From Zelonia costaricensis (taxonomy: Eukaryota > Euglenozoa > Kinetoplastea > Trypanosomatida > Trypanosomatidae): 64,000 nt of DNA. The stretch's first letter is position 1, and every line of letters begins with the position of its first letter. Below, one piece after another: positions 52,176-62,441 of the stretch. The stretch covers positions 1-64,000 of the forward strand of contig JASAOO010003522.1 in assembly GCA_030849075.1 (NCBI GenBank). Reading direction: 5' to 3'. The position numbers were made by a program, and so were the translations under genes. The notes below the pieces were generated by a model, which was given only the letters and a program-made list of their open reading frames with translations, was not told the origin of the DNA and ran no database searches.

Positions 52176-55100
52176 ATGCGCTCGCGAAGGTCTCTTGTCG
52201 CGCTTCTGCGCCACGGCCGCCGCCACCGCAGCAGCACCACATCGCTTCCAGCTCACCTTGCAGCCTCGCATCGCGCCGTCCACACCAGCACCCCATCACC
52301 AACGGCGCTGCCGCCGCCCCCGCACCCGCGCGAGGTCGCGTGGCGGTTCTTCGCCGCCGCCTCGCGGGAGCTCCGCACAGCCGCACACCAGAGGCGCGCA
52401 CCGACACACGCACCACCACCATCGGCAACACCATCGGCCACGTCGACGACGGCGGCGATGGGCCAAGTCGATTGTCACGTCAGTAGCGACGCGTTCGCCG
52501 ATGGCACCGAGTACGAGGACGTCGCGCTGGCCGCCGCGACCCCACCGATCGCCCAACAGACGAGCGCGGCGGCCTCGAATGCGACCCTCATGCGCGAGCT
52601 CGGCGTGTTGGACCGCGCCGAGCTCCTCCATCATGAGCCTCAACGCAACGCACGCAATTCCAGCAACACCGCCCCGCAGGAAGAGGCAGCTGCAGCATTG
52701 GAGAAGCCGTCGATGCGGCCCGATCCGTCGATGCAGTGGGCGACTGCCTACATGCTTCGCGTGTGCCAGACCGGCGCACAGGCACAGGTGTCCAGCTTCG
52801 TCATCCTGCGTCACTTGTGGGCTGCCTTGTACGACGCACCCACGGCACACCTTCACGCTGCCGCGCCTTCCGATGTCAACGCACACGCCAGCGCCGTGGC
52901 GGGTGGTGCGGCAGCGGCGCCGACAGCAGAGTGGGCGGCACGGCTGCCTGCGGCGGTCCGTCTCGTGCTGCTGCAGGACGAGTTGGCGCGCGTGCAGCGA
53001 CGTCGGCGCTACGCAGTGCGCGGCGTGCAGGGAGAAGCCGCCGCACCCGCCACAGACTCCGACGACACGGTCCCTCTAGGCGACGAAGATCAGCACACGC
53101 CAACGCCTGTGGTGCAGTTGAGCCGCCCCGATGCTGCTGCTCGCACCGTCGTGGACCCGGTGGAGGCGCTGAGCTCGATGTGGACGGCAACGGTGCTCGA
53201 GTCGCGCGCGGTGGTGCGCTGCTGCTGCGTCGCCTGGTGGCCGTCCGCCACCGCCCCATCCCAACGTCAGTCAACGCAGGTCGGCCCGCTGCTTGACGCG
53301 CAGGAGCGGCAGGTGCTGGAAGCGGCGGTGCGCGTGTGCGCCGTGGCGCAGCTCGAGGACGTGGCGCAGGCGATGATGGAGGCGTTCCTGCGCCGCGTGG
53401 CGGCAGTTACGAGCGACGCGCAGCGCGGTGATGTGGCGCAGGCGGAGGAGGACTTCGCTGCCTGGTACACAGCCGAGGCGGATGCGCTCTATGAGAGCGC
53501 CATGACCGCTGCCGGCGCCCCACGCACCCACGCGCCGCTGCGCGACGGTCACGCAGACGCGACCTCCGCGGCGCGGGCGGGTGGGTTCCCGCTTGCGTAC
53601 TCGTACCTCGTCCACCGTGGCTCGACGCTTGCGCGGTTAGGCGCGTTGTCAGCCTCCGCAGACGACGCCACGGCCTCTGCGGAGATGCGTGCGAGCGGCA
53701 GCGGCATCAGCCACGGCAACAGCAGTGGCGGGTGGTCGTGGAAGGACGCGCTTCAGCAGCGGCCGCCACACGCGATGCAGCTCCTTGCTGCCCTCGCCGG
53801 CAGCGTCGATGCCAACGCGGAGCACTTCGAAGTCGTCTTGCAGCTGTACCGCAGCATGTTGGCCGAGACGGACGCGGGGTACGCCACGGAGTGCGTCGAT
53901 GCAACGCGTCGTGCCTTCTGCGCCGTCGTGGACGCCCTGGCTCGCGTGCCACTGCCGGTGCGGAGCTACGAAACCATCCTCGATGACATCTACCGCAGCA
54001 CGCTGGTGCAGTCGTCGCAGGAGGTGACGCACCACCCCGATGTGCTCGCGAGCTGCCTGCGGGTCTGCAGTGCGGCACGACTCTCCCCACGCGCGCTGAC
54101 GCTGTTCAACAAGCTCGCCGAGCCCGCATCGCACGCTGTTGCCGCGGAGGAGCGCAATGTCGCTGCCATGCTGCTGAGCACGTCAGGCCCTGCCTCCGCT
54201 ACGCTGCAGCGGCTGCTCAGCTTCCTCCACACGAAGCTGCCCGTGACCGCGGACGTCGTGCACGCTGCGGCGGCGCGCATGCTGCTCAGCCCCGACGACG
54301 CGCTTGCCGCCTCGCCGTCGCCGTCGGTGGTGTTCGCGATGTTCGATGTGCTGGAGCTCACCGTTGCCGCGCAGCACCACGCCACGGTCAGCACCGCCGC
54401 CGCGTTCGCGCAGCGCACATTCTTTCTCCGCATTGTCGCGCTGCTGGCTGGCGTGCACGCGGAGCTGCGCAGCGGCGCGCTCTCCGCCGCCATCGCCACG
54501 GAAGCGGCCGCGGCGATGATGCGGCAGTGGGTGCGTGCTGCCGCGGCGGGGCGGCGGGGCGATGCCGGACGCGGCGGCGGCGGGCTGCCTGCGCTCCGGC
54601 CCCTCCCTCCTGTCGCGCTTGGGGTCTTGCAGGAGCTGGCGCTGCAGCTCCGGCGTGCCACCGTGCGCGGCGCGTGGCAGTGCGAAGGACGTGAGAGCGC
54701 AGGCGACAGCACGAGCAGCAGCAGCAGCAGCGAGGCCGCTGCGCCGGCGTTGCTGTCCGGCACAGCGCAGGTGCCGCTGCTGGCGGTCGTGGAGGGCCTG
54801 CTGCGTGATGCGGCCGCGTACATGCCGAAAGCAGTTACTGCAGTGGACAGGCTGCCAGAGTCGAACACCGACTCGGCGGAGGGGGCAGTGCAGCTGGTGC
54901 TGTACACCGCGCCCGCCTCCCTGCAGTGGCGGCGCACGCGTGAGGTGTGGCCGTTGGCGGAGCAGCAGCGCTTCACGACAGCGGTGAGGAAGACGCTCGC
55001 CTCGCACGGCGCGGCGCCGGCGGCGGGTGCGGCGACGCGCTGCGTTGGGTTTCAAGATTGGGTCACACTCGCGGCACTGGAGCGGCACTGCAACGCGGCG

Positions 55101-55787
55101 GATACCCTTGACGATCTTGCCAGTGTGTGGACGGAGGCAAAGTCGGGTGCGAAGCGGAGGGGCGACGCTGGGCACCACAGCGCCGCCGCGGCGGCGCCGA
55201 TGTGTGTGCTGACGCCGCTGGCGGAGGTGGAGTGGTGGTGTCGCCACGCTGCGCCGCGTGGCACGCCGTCCGCGGCTTCTTCTCAGGACAAGCACGCGGT
55301 CGCGCTGACGGATGCGATTGGCATGTCGGTGCCCCCTGCGGTGGGCTGCCCGACTCACACGTGGCATCACGAGTTGGCGTTCTCATCTTTGTCGCCGTCT
55401 GCTGCGTTGTGCGGTGTGGGCAACGCCGCGGAGCTGGTGCGGTACTGGCTGCAGCGGTGGCTGGACGAGGTCGAGGACGCGCGGCTGCTGCCGCGGCGCG
55501 GTGTCTTTCACGTCCGCGTCGCACAGGCGCTGCAGCAGCGTGTGACGGCAAGAGCAGTGCGCAGCGGTGCGCTGGCTGAGGATTCGAGTGAGGCCACGGA
55601 CGATGCCGCAGTGGAGAGCACCGCGCAGTCGGGCGGGCCCGTCTCTACCCGCGGCACCGCACCAACTGGTGGGACAGCTGGATACGCACGCTCCGCCGAG
55701 GCGACCGCACCTGCACGCCGCGAACCTCGCAGCGGGCTGGAGACGGTGCTGGTGCGCGGCCCCACCTCGCTTGTCTACGGCGGGTAG
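52176..55787 (+). CDS. Large protein of unknown function with mitochondrial-type presequence
   Basis: The protein has 1203 residues from the first ATG after the acceptor. The first 40 residues are rich in Arg, Ser, Leu and Ala with no acidic residue (MRSRRSLVALLRHGRRHR), a strong mitochondrial-presequence pattern. The body is mostly helical. Paired-helix segments such as FEVVLQLYRSMLAETDAGYA (about 550-569), VRSYETILDDIYRS (about 596-609) and VLASCLRVCSAARLSPRALT (about 624-643) resemble degenerate pentatricopeptide (PPR) helices, although no clean 35-residue repeat is visible. Trypanosomatid mitochondria use many divergent PPR and helical-repeat proteins for RNA processing and ribosome assembly, so such a role is plausible but unproven. 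Ala-, Ser- and Gly-rich inserts occur at about 770-800 and 840-860. No catalytic motif was recognised. Confidence 0.7.
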   Translation: MRSRRSLVALLRHGRRHRSSTTSLPAHLAASHRAVHTSTPSPTALPPPPHPREVAWRFFAAASRELRTAAHQRRAPTHAPPPSATPSATSTTAAMGQVDCHVSSDAFADGTEYEDVALAAATPPIAQQTSAAASNATLMRELGVLDRAELLHHEPQRNARNSSNTAPQEEAAAALEKPSMRPDPSMQWATAYMLRVCQTGAQAQVSSFVILRHLWAALYDAPTAHLHAAAPSDVNAHASAVAGGAAAAPTAEWAARLPAAVRLVLLQDELARVQRRRRYAVRGVQGEAAAPATDSDDTVPLGDEDQHTPTPVVQLSRPDAAARTVVDPVEALSSMWTATVLESRAVVRCCCVAWWPSATAPSQRQSTQVGPLLDAQERQVLEAAVRVCAVAQLEDVAQAMMEAFLRRVAAVTSDAQRGDVAQAEEDFAAWYTAEADALYESAMTAAGAPRTHAPLRDGHADATSAARAGGFPLAYSYLVHRGSTLARLGALSASADDATASAEMRASGSGISHGNSSGGWSWKDALQQRPPHAMQLLAALAGSVDANAEHFEVVLQLYRSMLAETDAGYATECVDATRRAFCAVVDALARVPLPVRSYETILDDIYRSTLVQSSQEVTHHPDVLASCLRVCSAARLSPRALTLFNKLAEPASHAVAAEERNVAAMLLSTSGPASATLQRLLSFLHTKLPVTADVVHAAAARMLLSPDDALAASPSPSVVFAMFDVLELTVAAQHHATVSTAAAFAQRTFFLRIVALLAGVHAELRSGALSAAIATEAAAAMMRQWVRAAAAGRRGDAGRGGGGLPALRPLPPVALGVLQELALQLRRATVRGAWQCEGRESAGDSTSSSSSSEAAAPALLSGTAQVPLLAVVEGLLRDAAAYMPKAVTAVDRLPESNTDSAEGAVQLVLYTAPASLQWRRTREVWPLAEQQRFTTAVRKTLASHGAAPAAGAATRCVGFQDWVTLAALERHCNAADTLDDLASVWTEAKSGAKRRGDAGHHSAAAAAPMCVLTPLAEVEWWCRHAAPRGTPSAASSQDKHAVALTDAIGMSVPPAVGCPTHTWHHELAFSSLSPSAALCGVGNAAELVRYWLQRWLDEVEDARLLPRRGVFHVRVAQALQQRVTARAVRSGALAEDSSEATDDAAVESTAQSGGPVSTRGTAPTGGTAGYARSAEATAPARREPRSGLETVLVRGPTSLVYGG

Positions 55788-57642
55788 GCGGAGGCGGGGA
55801 ACGTGGCGGGCATTGCCGTTTGGGATGTCAAGGGCAAAGGAGAAGAACAAAGGCGGGAGGGGAAGGCTGGTGCGGCCGGCTCGACGTTCGCGCAGCTGAC
55901 GAGGCGGCCGCGGTCGCCCATCCCTCTCCCCACCTCTCTCGCGCCCTTTGCTGCTCGTGCTGTCTCGCACACAGACAGTCAGACACGCACACGCACACAC
56001 ACACACACACACACGCGCGTGCCGCAGCTGGTTTGTGTTTTTTGACTTGTGCTTGGCAGGTGCGGGTGTCCAGGCCCCCATCATTGGTGTGTGGTGCGCG
56101 TCCGCGCCGCGCGGTGTTGCTGACTTCCCCATCTTCACACACGCTAATGTGTTCCGTCTCTTGTGTTTCCTCCTTTGAGGCACGTAGTCCATCCCACTCA
56201 TCAAACCCGGCCGGTCGACTGAATCCTGTGCACGCCGCGCGAGATGCGATGGCGGACGTAAAAGGCAGCGGAAATCCACTCACCCGTGCACGCCGATGCA
56301 GACCCACGTTAACGTCGTAGCGAAGAAGCGACCCACTAGCAGCGCTTCGAAGGGACACGCTGAACTTCTTCCATGTGACACACTCACGGCACCATATGTC
56401 TCCTCCCTCTCACATCTTCTTCCTTTCCACCTACCCAACCTATTGTGGACCGCTCTCACACGGCAACATCAACCCCTGACATACACACACGCACACATAC
56501 GCGAGAGTCCAGCAAACACAATCACGCACCTCTGTCAATAGGTTTGTTGGATGCGCTCGTGACGGCTTGACGGCTGACTCCACCGACATCTCGGCCCCCC
56601 CCCCCACCGTTCCTGCGTTGTCTCTTCATTTTCTTCTTCCTGTCTTGTGGCACTCGCCCCCCCCTCCACCCCTCTTCGCCGCACTCTCTACCACGGACCC
56701 TCGCGCCTCTCCCCTTTGCGTCTCCGGCATCGCGTTCCACACGCTTTACGGTTTCAGCGAGCGAGCCGCCCGCACGCACACACGTGTGTGTGTCACGCCC
56801 TCCCCCCCCCCTCTGGCCGTTGATTTCTCTGCTGTTGCCTCTTCTCGCCCCATCGCTCCCCCCTTCGCCTTGCTTTCTTCAAGTGAACATCTTCGATTTT
56901 TGGTTTTCTTCACTTTGCCTCTTTTGCACGTGTCTGTTGCTCCTGTCACCTCTGCGAAGATTCTCGCGGCGTGCCTACTTGCGCGCGCGCTGTCTTCTTC
57001 TTCTCTTCGCCTTCCTTTTTCTCCCGCTTCCACTCCACAGTGCCGTCCCGCTTGTATACACGTGTGGCTGTGTGTGAGAGTGTGCGTGTACATGTGTGCA
57101 AGTCTGCTCTCCTTCTCCATCCGACTGTCGTAAAGGCCGCCTCCCCTCTTGTGATATCGACTCGTCTTCTCTTTCTTGTCTGTTGGTTCATCGCTCATAC
57201 GCTTGCTCCCAGCGATCCCAATTCGCCCACTCCCCAAACCCCTGCCCGTTCAGTGCGGAGCACCGCTCACGGCATTGTGCAAAGCTGCTGCTGCCCCCAA
57301 CTCACGCATCAGCACATCGTGCCCGCAAGCGCGATATACACACGTTCTCTCGCCACGCCGTCTCCTCGCAGCGTCCCTGCTTTCTCTCTTCGTTTTTTTT
57401 TTTCATCTCCAGGTCAGCCGCCACCGGTGTTCATCACCGACGGCGCCTCCTTGCCCTCGCCGCAGTGCCCCACCCCATCCTCTTCCCATACTCGCTGTAC
57501 CCACCGCCGCACGTCCTCCCCCCCCCTCCCCCCACCGTCTCTGCCTTGACCTCTTTCCCACGAGCTCCCGCGCCTTCTCCCATCTCTGTCTTCTTCTGTG
57601 TTCACATTCGCGGACTCGTCGCCGGCGCGCTCGCCGTGTTGC

Positions 57643-57697
57643 ACCCCTCCCTCCCTCCCTCCCTCTCTCTTCCCTTTCTTCATTTTTCGTGTTGTAG
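57643..57697 (+). promoter_or_regulatory. Candidate spliced-leader acceptor for the receptor-like kinase
   Basis: A (CCCT)n/CT/T-rich tract (57643-57690) is followed by AG at 57696-57697. No ATG occurs in the roughly 560 nt up to the start at 58257, supporting that start. The CTGCAG in the duplicated block (about 58031-58036) is a possible nearer acceptor. Confidence 0.5.
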
Positions 57698-58009
57698 AGG
57701 GTATACGTGTGTAGATCGGCGTGCGCGTGTGCGCGCGTGTGTGTGTGTAAAGGCTTCTCGGGCGGTTCATCTGTCTCACCTTCGATCCTGCAGCGGTGGG
57801 ACTCGCTGCGTGTCGGCCGGTGTCTCTGTGCGCGTCGTCTGTACTCTTGCACCCGCCTCCTCTCCCCCCCTCCACTTCCACGTTGCGTTCCAAAGCACCC
57901 GCGTGGCCGCTTCCATCGCTCCGATCAGTCTTGTCGTTACGTGGCAACGTCTTTCCTTTCCGCACCCTGTGAACTCTGTATCCGTCCGCCCCCGCCCCCG
58001 CCCCCCTTC

Positions 58010-58092
58010 CCCCCCTCTTCACTGCGGTCCGCTGCAGTGCCCTCCTCCCTNCCCCCCTCTTCACTGCGGTCCGCTGCAGTGCCCTCCTCCCT
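58010..58092. repeat. Exact 41-bp direct duplication around a single N
   Basis: Positions 58010-58050 and 58052-58092 are identical, separated only by an N at 58051. This is the pattern left when two contig ends overlap but are joined through a placeholder base, so the genome probably has one copy. Confidence 0.9.
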
Positions 58093-58201
58093 CTGTCTTC
58101 CTCTGCGTCTTTGGCACGCCTCCTGCTCCGCCGGGGCATCGCTCCGGACACACAGCGGAAGGGCCCGGACTTGTCCGCGACACGACAGAAACAGAAATAC
58201 G

Positions 58202-58238
58202 CACGCACACACGCACACACACACACACACACACACAG
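58202..58238 (+). repeat. (CA)n dinucleotide repeat in the receptor-kinase leader
   Basis: CA run ending about 18 nt before the start codon. GT repeats follow the stop codon of the same gene (62946-62989 and 63145-63190). Confidence 0.9.
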
Positions 58239-58256
58239 ACGAGACGGCTTCTGGCG

Positions 58257-61200
58257 ATGTTCACGATTCGCCTCGCCTTCGTTCTCGCCTTCCACGCCAT
58301 CCTCGTGGCGGCGGGGCTGGTGGTGATCGCGGTGGTGTACTCGGTGCTGAGCAGGAACGTCATTCAAAAGCAGGTGCTGACCGTCGCCACGGCCTCGATC
58401 GAGACGGTGCGGCAGCTCGCCTTGGATGAGGTTTCCTTCATCGAGCTCACCGTGTACTACATGGGCATCACGCTGGGTCGCCTCAACCTCAACGCCCCGC
58501 TGGCAAGCAGCTCACCGACCATCTACACGTACACCCCCACGCTCGATGTGCTGACCGCACCCGAGACGTACAACGACGGCATCTTCATTGCCACCTTCAC
58601 GCTCTGGCGGGAGTCGGCGAGCGACGCGTGGTCGGCGACGGGGTGCGATCGCAGCGAGCTGCTGTGCTACCTTTACAACGCGACCACCAACACCTCCGAG
58701 TACACGGCGTTTGCGACCGCCAGCAACGTGACCCCGCTCGACTTGACGAACCCCAGCACCACCAGTGCCGGTGTGCCGCCGCGCTACACGCGCTACCGCA
58801 GCACCATCGACGGCGGCAACTTCACCGTGGGCACCCTGTGGAGCCCGATGCACCTCGACTACGCCACGACCATCACGACACTGACGTGCCAGGGTGTAAA
58901 TGTGTTCGTGACGTTCGATTACTTCTCCTGCACCGAGTTTGGCTCGGGTACCGACGCGGACGGCAACCCGATCTGCCTGCGGCTCATTGGCGCCACGGTG
59001 GAGTCGAAGTTCTCAGCAGAGTTCGTTCCCAGTACCCTCCTGCTGCAGTCCGTCGTGTACGTGGTCTCCGTCAAGACACAGTCTACCGTGGGGACCACCT
59101 GCAACCCCCCGGGTGGGGCGTCGGAGCTCGTGCAGAAGTTCCTCGACACGTGCCCGTCGAACGAGCTGGACACTTGCAGCCCGATCTTCTCCGGCGAGGG
59201 GTCAAGCTTCTACGCAGCCGTGGGCCACTCAACGGACAACGGCATCAAGGCCGTGCTGGTGGACATCGTCCCGCGCTCCTTCTTCTACAGCGCCATCCGG
59301 AACAGCGACACCGTCGCGATTGTGGTGTCGATCTGCGTGATTGTGCTCGTCGTCGCCGTCTCCGTGGCGATCTGTCTCGTGCTCGTCATCCCGCTGTCCT
59401 ACATCTGTACTGGCATGCGGAACGCCTCCACGCTGTCGTACGAGCGCAAGGTCGTGCCGCTCAGCAAGTACACCTTCATCGCAGAGGTGAAACAGCTCGT
59501 GGCCGCGTACCTCGAGCTGCGCGCGGCCCTCACCGACCTCAAGTCCTTTGTCCCACAAGGTCTGCTCGTGGCGGCTGATGCGGGCGTCATCTCGCTCTCC
59601 CTCTTCGACTCCCTCGACGATACCGGCAGCAGCAGCACCGACGGCAACGTGGAAAGCTATGACGACGACGGCGACGAGGAGGAGGAGGAGGGGAGCAGCT
59701 GTGATGAGCCCGCAGACTCGGGCAAGGGAGGTGACAGCGGCAGCAGCGGCTTCGGTGGGCACCACCAGGACGGCGACGCTGCGACGGCACGCGAGACGCG
59801 TGAGCGGTGCCCCTTCGAGTCTGTTGCCGGCGCGAGCGGTAGAAAGGAGGCCGCTGCGCGTCGTGGCGGCCCCGCGGCGAGGCGGCCCAGACACTCCCCG
59901 CTCGGCGTCGTGACGGTTGTTCACTTCAACGCGGCGGAGGAGGGGCGGGTCGCGTCGAACGCGCACGCGACGGACGTGTCGGTCAGCGGGGAGGGCGGCG
60001 CTGGCGCCCTCCTCGGGGCCGCCGGCTTGGCTACCGCGCCGTTCGCGCGGGGCCCGCCCGGCGGTACTAACGAAGCCTCGACGCCGCCGACGAAGGGGGC
60101 CACGGAGGGGGCGACGGAGATGGCAAGCGCTGCCGGCGCACGGAGTCCGCAGCGCCGCTCGCGCCGGCCCCGCCGCGGGTTGAAGAGGATGGACGCCTTC
60201 TTGCCACCCGAGGCCTCGCCTAGCGAGTACGCCTCGCTGAATGTAAGCCCCGCACTGCTCGCGCGCACGCTGAACAAGTTCCGCGCGGTGACCAGCAGTG
60301 TGCTGTGTGTGTCCTTCTCCTTCAAGTACATCGACTCCGCCAGCCTCGAGACGGAGGCGCGGGTGCTCGGCGGCATCGTCGTCCGTACCGCGCTGCGGTA
60401 CGGCGGCGTGATGGAGCTGTGCCGGCCCGACTTGGTCGTTATGAGCTTCGGTGCACACGTCGCGCAGACACAGCACACGCAGCGGGCCGCCGCCGCAGCC
60501 GTCTCGCTCACGCGCCAGCTCTCTGCGGAGCGCCGCTCGCGCACGCGCATCGTCGTCGACTCGGGCACCCTGTACTGCGGCATCTGCGGCGGTAACGGCC
60601 GCGTCTTTCCCGTCGTGTTTGGCGATCGCCTCGACGCCGCCGTCGATCTTCTGCGCTACGACCTCGGCCTTGGCCGCCTTGTCGTCACGGACCGCATCGC
60701 CGTGTGCTTGCCGCCAGAGTACGTCGTGCCGATCGACTACGTCGTCACCCTGCGCGATCACGCGCACGGCACCCAGCTCTTTCAGGTACTCGACACGCGC
60801 CGCCGCGGCCGCAAGCGGGAGTACAAGTCGATGCTGGCGAACTACCGCCTCGGCTACACGCTGGGCCTGAACGGGCAGTACGAGCAGGCGCTGGAGGTGA
60901 TGGAGGGGCTGCAGGGGTTTGAACAGGAGCTCACCGCGGGCTACGCCGCCTCGCTGCACCACCTTATCAACATGAATCCCCGCCGCCCGCGCTACTGCCG
61001 CTTCCAGCTGCCAGGCTTTGAGCCGCTCGGGGTGAAGATCAAGGAGGAGCAGCCCAAATTCCAGCACGCCCCGCTCCACCTCACCGACCTGCGCAACAAC
61101 GAGGCTTCAGACATGGTCTCCATCAACTTCGGCTTCGGCAACAGCCCCTCGACCTCCGCCGGGCACAACACCCCAGCGGGCGGCCCCAGCCGCCTCAGCC

Positions 61201-62441
61201 GCGTCAGCGGCTCGCTGGAGGGTGCACCGGGCTTCCAGGTCCCGCTCACGAACTCTCTGACACACCACGCACACGGCAACAACGCCAGCACCGGCGCGGA
61301 GCACTCCTCGACGCAGGAGCGTTTCGAGAACACTGCCCCGCCGAAGGACAGCGCCGACCTCGAGGCGGGCGAGCTGCCACGCGTCTTCACGGATCGCCGC
61401 GGCGAGGTGTGGCACCGCTTCCCCAACCTGCTCGGCAGCGGCGCCTTCGCGGAGGTGTACAGGGCGATCTCTGCCAACGGCACTATTGTGGCGCTGAAGT
61501 GCATTCGGCTATCCGACACGAAGATTCAGCTCGAGGATGTCGTCAGCGAGGTCAACACAGCGTGCAAGCTCTTCAGCGACTTCACCGTGTCGCACACGGG
61601 CTGGGTGCACATTGGCTCCTTCCTCATCATCATCATGGACTACATGCCCGGCGGCAGCCTCAGCTCTGTGCTCTCCGCCTTCCCAAGCGGGGTGACGCTG
61701 CAGGTGGCGCGCCGGTACGCCTCGGACGCGCTACGCGGGCTCGCCTATCTGCACTCCAAGAACGTGGTGCACGCCGACCTCAAGCTCCAGAACATCCTGC
61801 TCTCCACCGACGGCGGCTGCCGCCTCAGCGACTTCGGCTCGAGCGTCACCAAGGCGAACGCGAAGATGTGCGCCGGCGACGTCTTCCAGCTGCGCGGGAC
61901 GCCGCTGTACATGAGCCCCGAGGTGGCGCGTGGCGACTCGCCCACGATGATGAGCGACGTGTGGTCGTTCGGCATCTCCCTCTACGAGATCCTCACTGGG
62001 CACACCCCGTGGCACATGAAGCGCACCACGAACCCAGCGGGGCCCACCGTGTCCGTGGTGCCACCGTCCTGCTACGCCGACCCGAGGGGTGACCTGGTCG
62101 TGGAGGGCGTGCGTGTCTTCTCCCAGCGCACCTCCCACGCCTCCTCACGTAAGAGCACGTTCACCGGTGCCGGGCTCCACCTCCCGGCCTTGGCGACGTG
62201 CACCGGCCCCACCGCTGCCCCGCCGCACCCTGAGCCGGCGACGGAGTGGGTGCGACTGCAGGGACTCTCCGACGCCCGCGTGGTGCAGGGCATTGTGAAG
62301 GGGACGGTGCGGGCCGAGGTGGTGCCCGGTGACCTGCCCAACACCGCCGCGTACGACCTCGTCATGGCGTGTCTGCGTACGAAGGCGACGGAGCGGCCCC
62401 CTGCGCGAGAGCTGCTGGACCACCCCTTCTTCTTCACGTAG
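58257..62441 (+). CDS. Receptor-like membrane protein: extracellular sensor, cyclase-homology domain, Ser/Thr kinase
   Basis: The protein has 1394 residues from the ATG at 58257, which directly begins a membrane segment (about 5-30). A 320-residue extracellular/luminal part follows with several Cys and NxS/T sites, then a second membrane segment (about 350-382), the layout of a Cache-type sensor. After an acidic, disordered linker, residues 665-846 resemble a class III nucleotide cyclase (GGVMELCRPDLVVMSFG; VDSGTLYCGICGGNG; VVFGDRLDAAVDLL). The first metal-binding Asp and the usual NxxxR are missing, so cyclase activity is unlikely. A TPR-like helical pair (about 856-905) leads to a kinase domain: GSGAFAEVY, K1081, HADLKLQN with D1174, DFG at 1192-1194, and GTPLYMSPE. 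HRD is HAD, so it is a non-RD kinase. About 85 extra residues interrupt the C-lobe. The kinase part looks STE-like and active. Ligand and substrate are unknown. Confidence 0.85.
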   Translation: MFTIRLAFVLAFHAILVAAGLVVIAVVYSVLSRNVIQKQVLTVATASIETVRQLALDEVSFIELTVYYMGITLGRLNLNAPLASSSPTIYTYTPTLDVLTAPETYNDGIFIATFTLWRESASDAWSATGCDRSELLCYLYNATTNTSEYTAFATASNVTPLDLTNPSTTSAGVPPRYTRYRSTIDGGNFTVGTLWSPMHLDYATTITTLTCQGVNVFVTFDYFSCTEFGSGTDADGNPICLRLIGATVESKFSAEFVPSTLLLQSVVYVVSVKTQSTVGTTCNPPGGASELVQKFLDTCPSNELDTCSPIFSGEGSSFYAAVGHSTDNGIKAVLVDIVPRSFFYSAIRNSDTVAIVVSICVIVLVVAVSVAICLVLVIPLSYICTGMRNASTLSYERKVVPLSKYTFIAEVKQLVAAYLELRAALTDLKSFVPQGLLVAADAGVISLSLFDSLDDTGSSSTDGNVESYDDDGDEEEEEGSSCDEPADSGKGGDSGSSGFGGHHQDGDAATARETRERCPFESVAGASGRKEAAARRGGPAARRPRHSPLGVVTVVHFNAAEEGRVASNAHATDVSVSGEGGAGALLGAAGLATAPFARGPPGGTNEASTPPTKGATEGATEMASAAGARSPQRRSRRPRRGLKRMDAFLPPEASPSEYASLNVSPALLARTLNKFRAVTSSVLCVSFSFKYIDSASLETEARVLGGIVVRTALRYGGVMELCRPDLVVMSFGAHVAQTQHTQRAAAAAVSLTRQLSAERRSRTRIVVDSGTLYCGICGGNGRVFPVVFGDRLDAAVDLLRYDLGLGRLVVTDRIAVCLPPEYVVPIDYVVTLRDHAHGTQLFQVLDTRRRGRKREYKSMLANYRLGYTLGLNGQYEQALEVMEGLQGFEQELTAGYAASLHHLINMNPRRPRYCRFQLPGFEPLGVKIKEEQPKFQHAPLHLTDLRNNEASDMVSINFGFGNSPSTSAGHNTPAGGPSRLSRVSGSLEGAPGFQVPLTNSLTHHAHGNNASTGAEHSSTQERFENTAPPKDSADLEAGELPRVFTDRRGEVWHRFPNLLGSGAFAEVYRAISANGTIVALKCIRLSDTKIQLEDVVSEVNTACKLFSDFTVSHTGWVHIGSFLIIIMDYMPGGSLSSVLSAFPSGVTLQVARRYASDALRGLAYLHSKNVVHADLKLQNILLSTDGGCRLSDFGSSVTKANAKMCAGDVFQLRGTPLYMSPEVARGDSPTMMSDVWSFGISLYEILTGHTPWHMKRTTNPAGPTVSVVPPSCYADPRGDLVVEGVRVFSQRTSHASSRKSTFTGAGLHLPALATCTGPTAAPPHPEPATEWVRLQGLSDARVVQGIVKGTVRAEVVPGDLPNTAAYDLVMACLRTKATERPPARELLDHPFFFT

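Larger units (their letters stand above)
55788..58256. other. Intergenic region before the receptor-like kinase
   Basis: About 2.5 kb with no supportable gene. It holds a CA repeat (55985-56013), long pyrimidine tracts (56590-56720, 56800-56880, 57640-57690), a (CCCT)n run (57643-57665), a duplicated 41-bp block around an N (58010-58092) and a CA repeat immediately before the next start. Confidence 0.7.

Noticed and set aside
57096..58256. In-frame upstream extension (387 codons) of the receptor-like kinase
   Set aside because: It translates pyrimidine tracts, the duplicated block and the N. The ATG at 58257 directly opens a membrane segment and is the first ATG after the acceptor.
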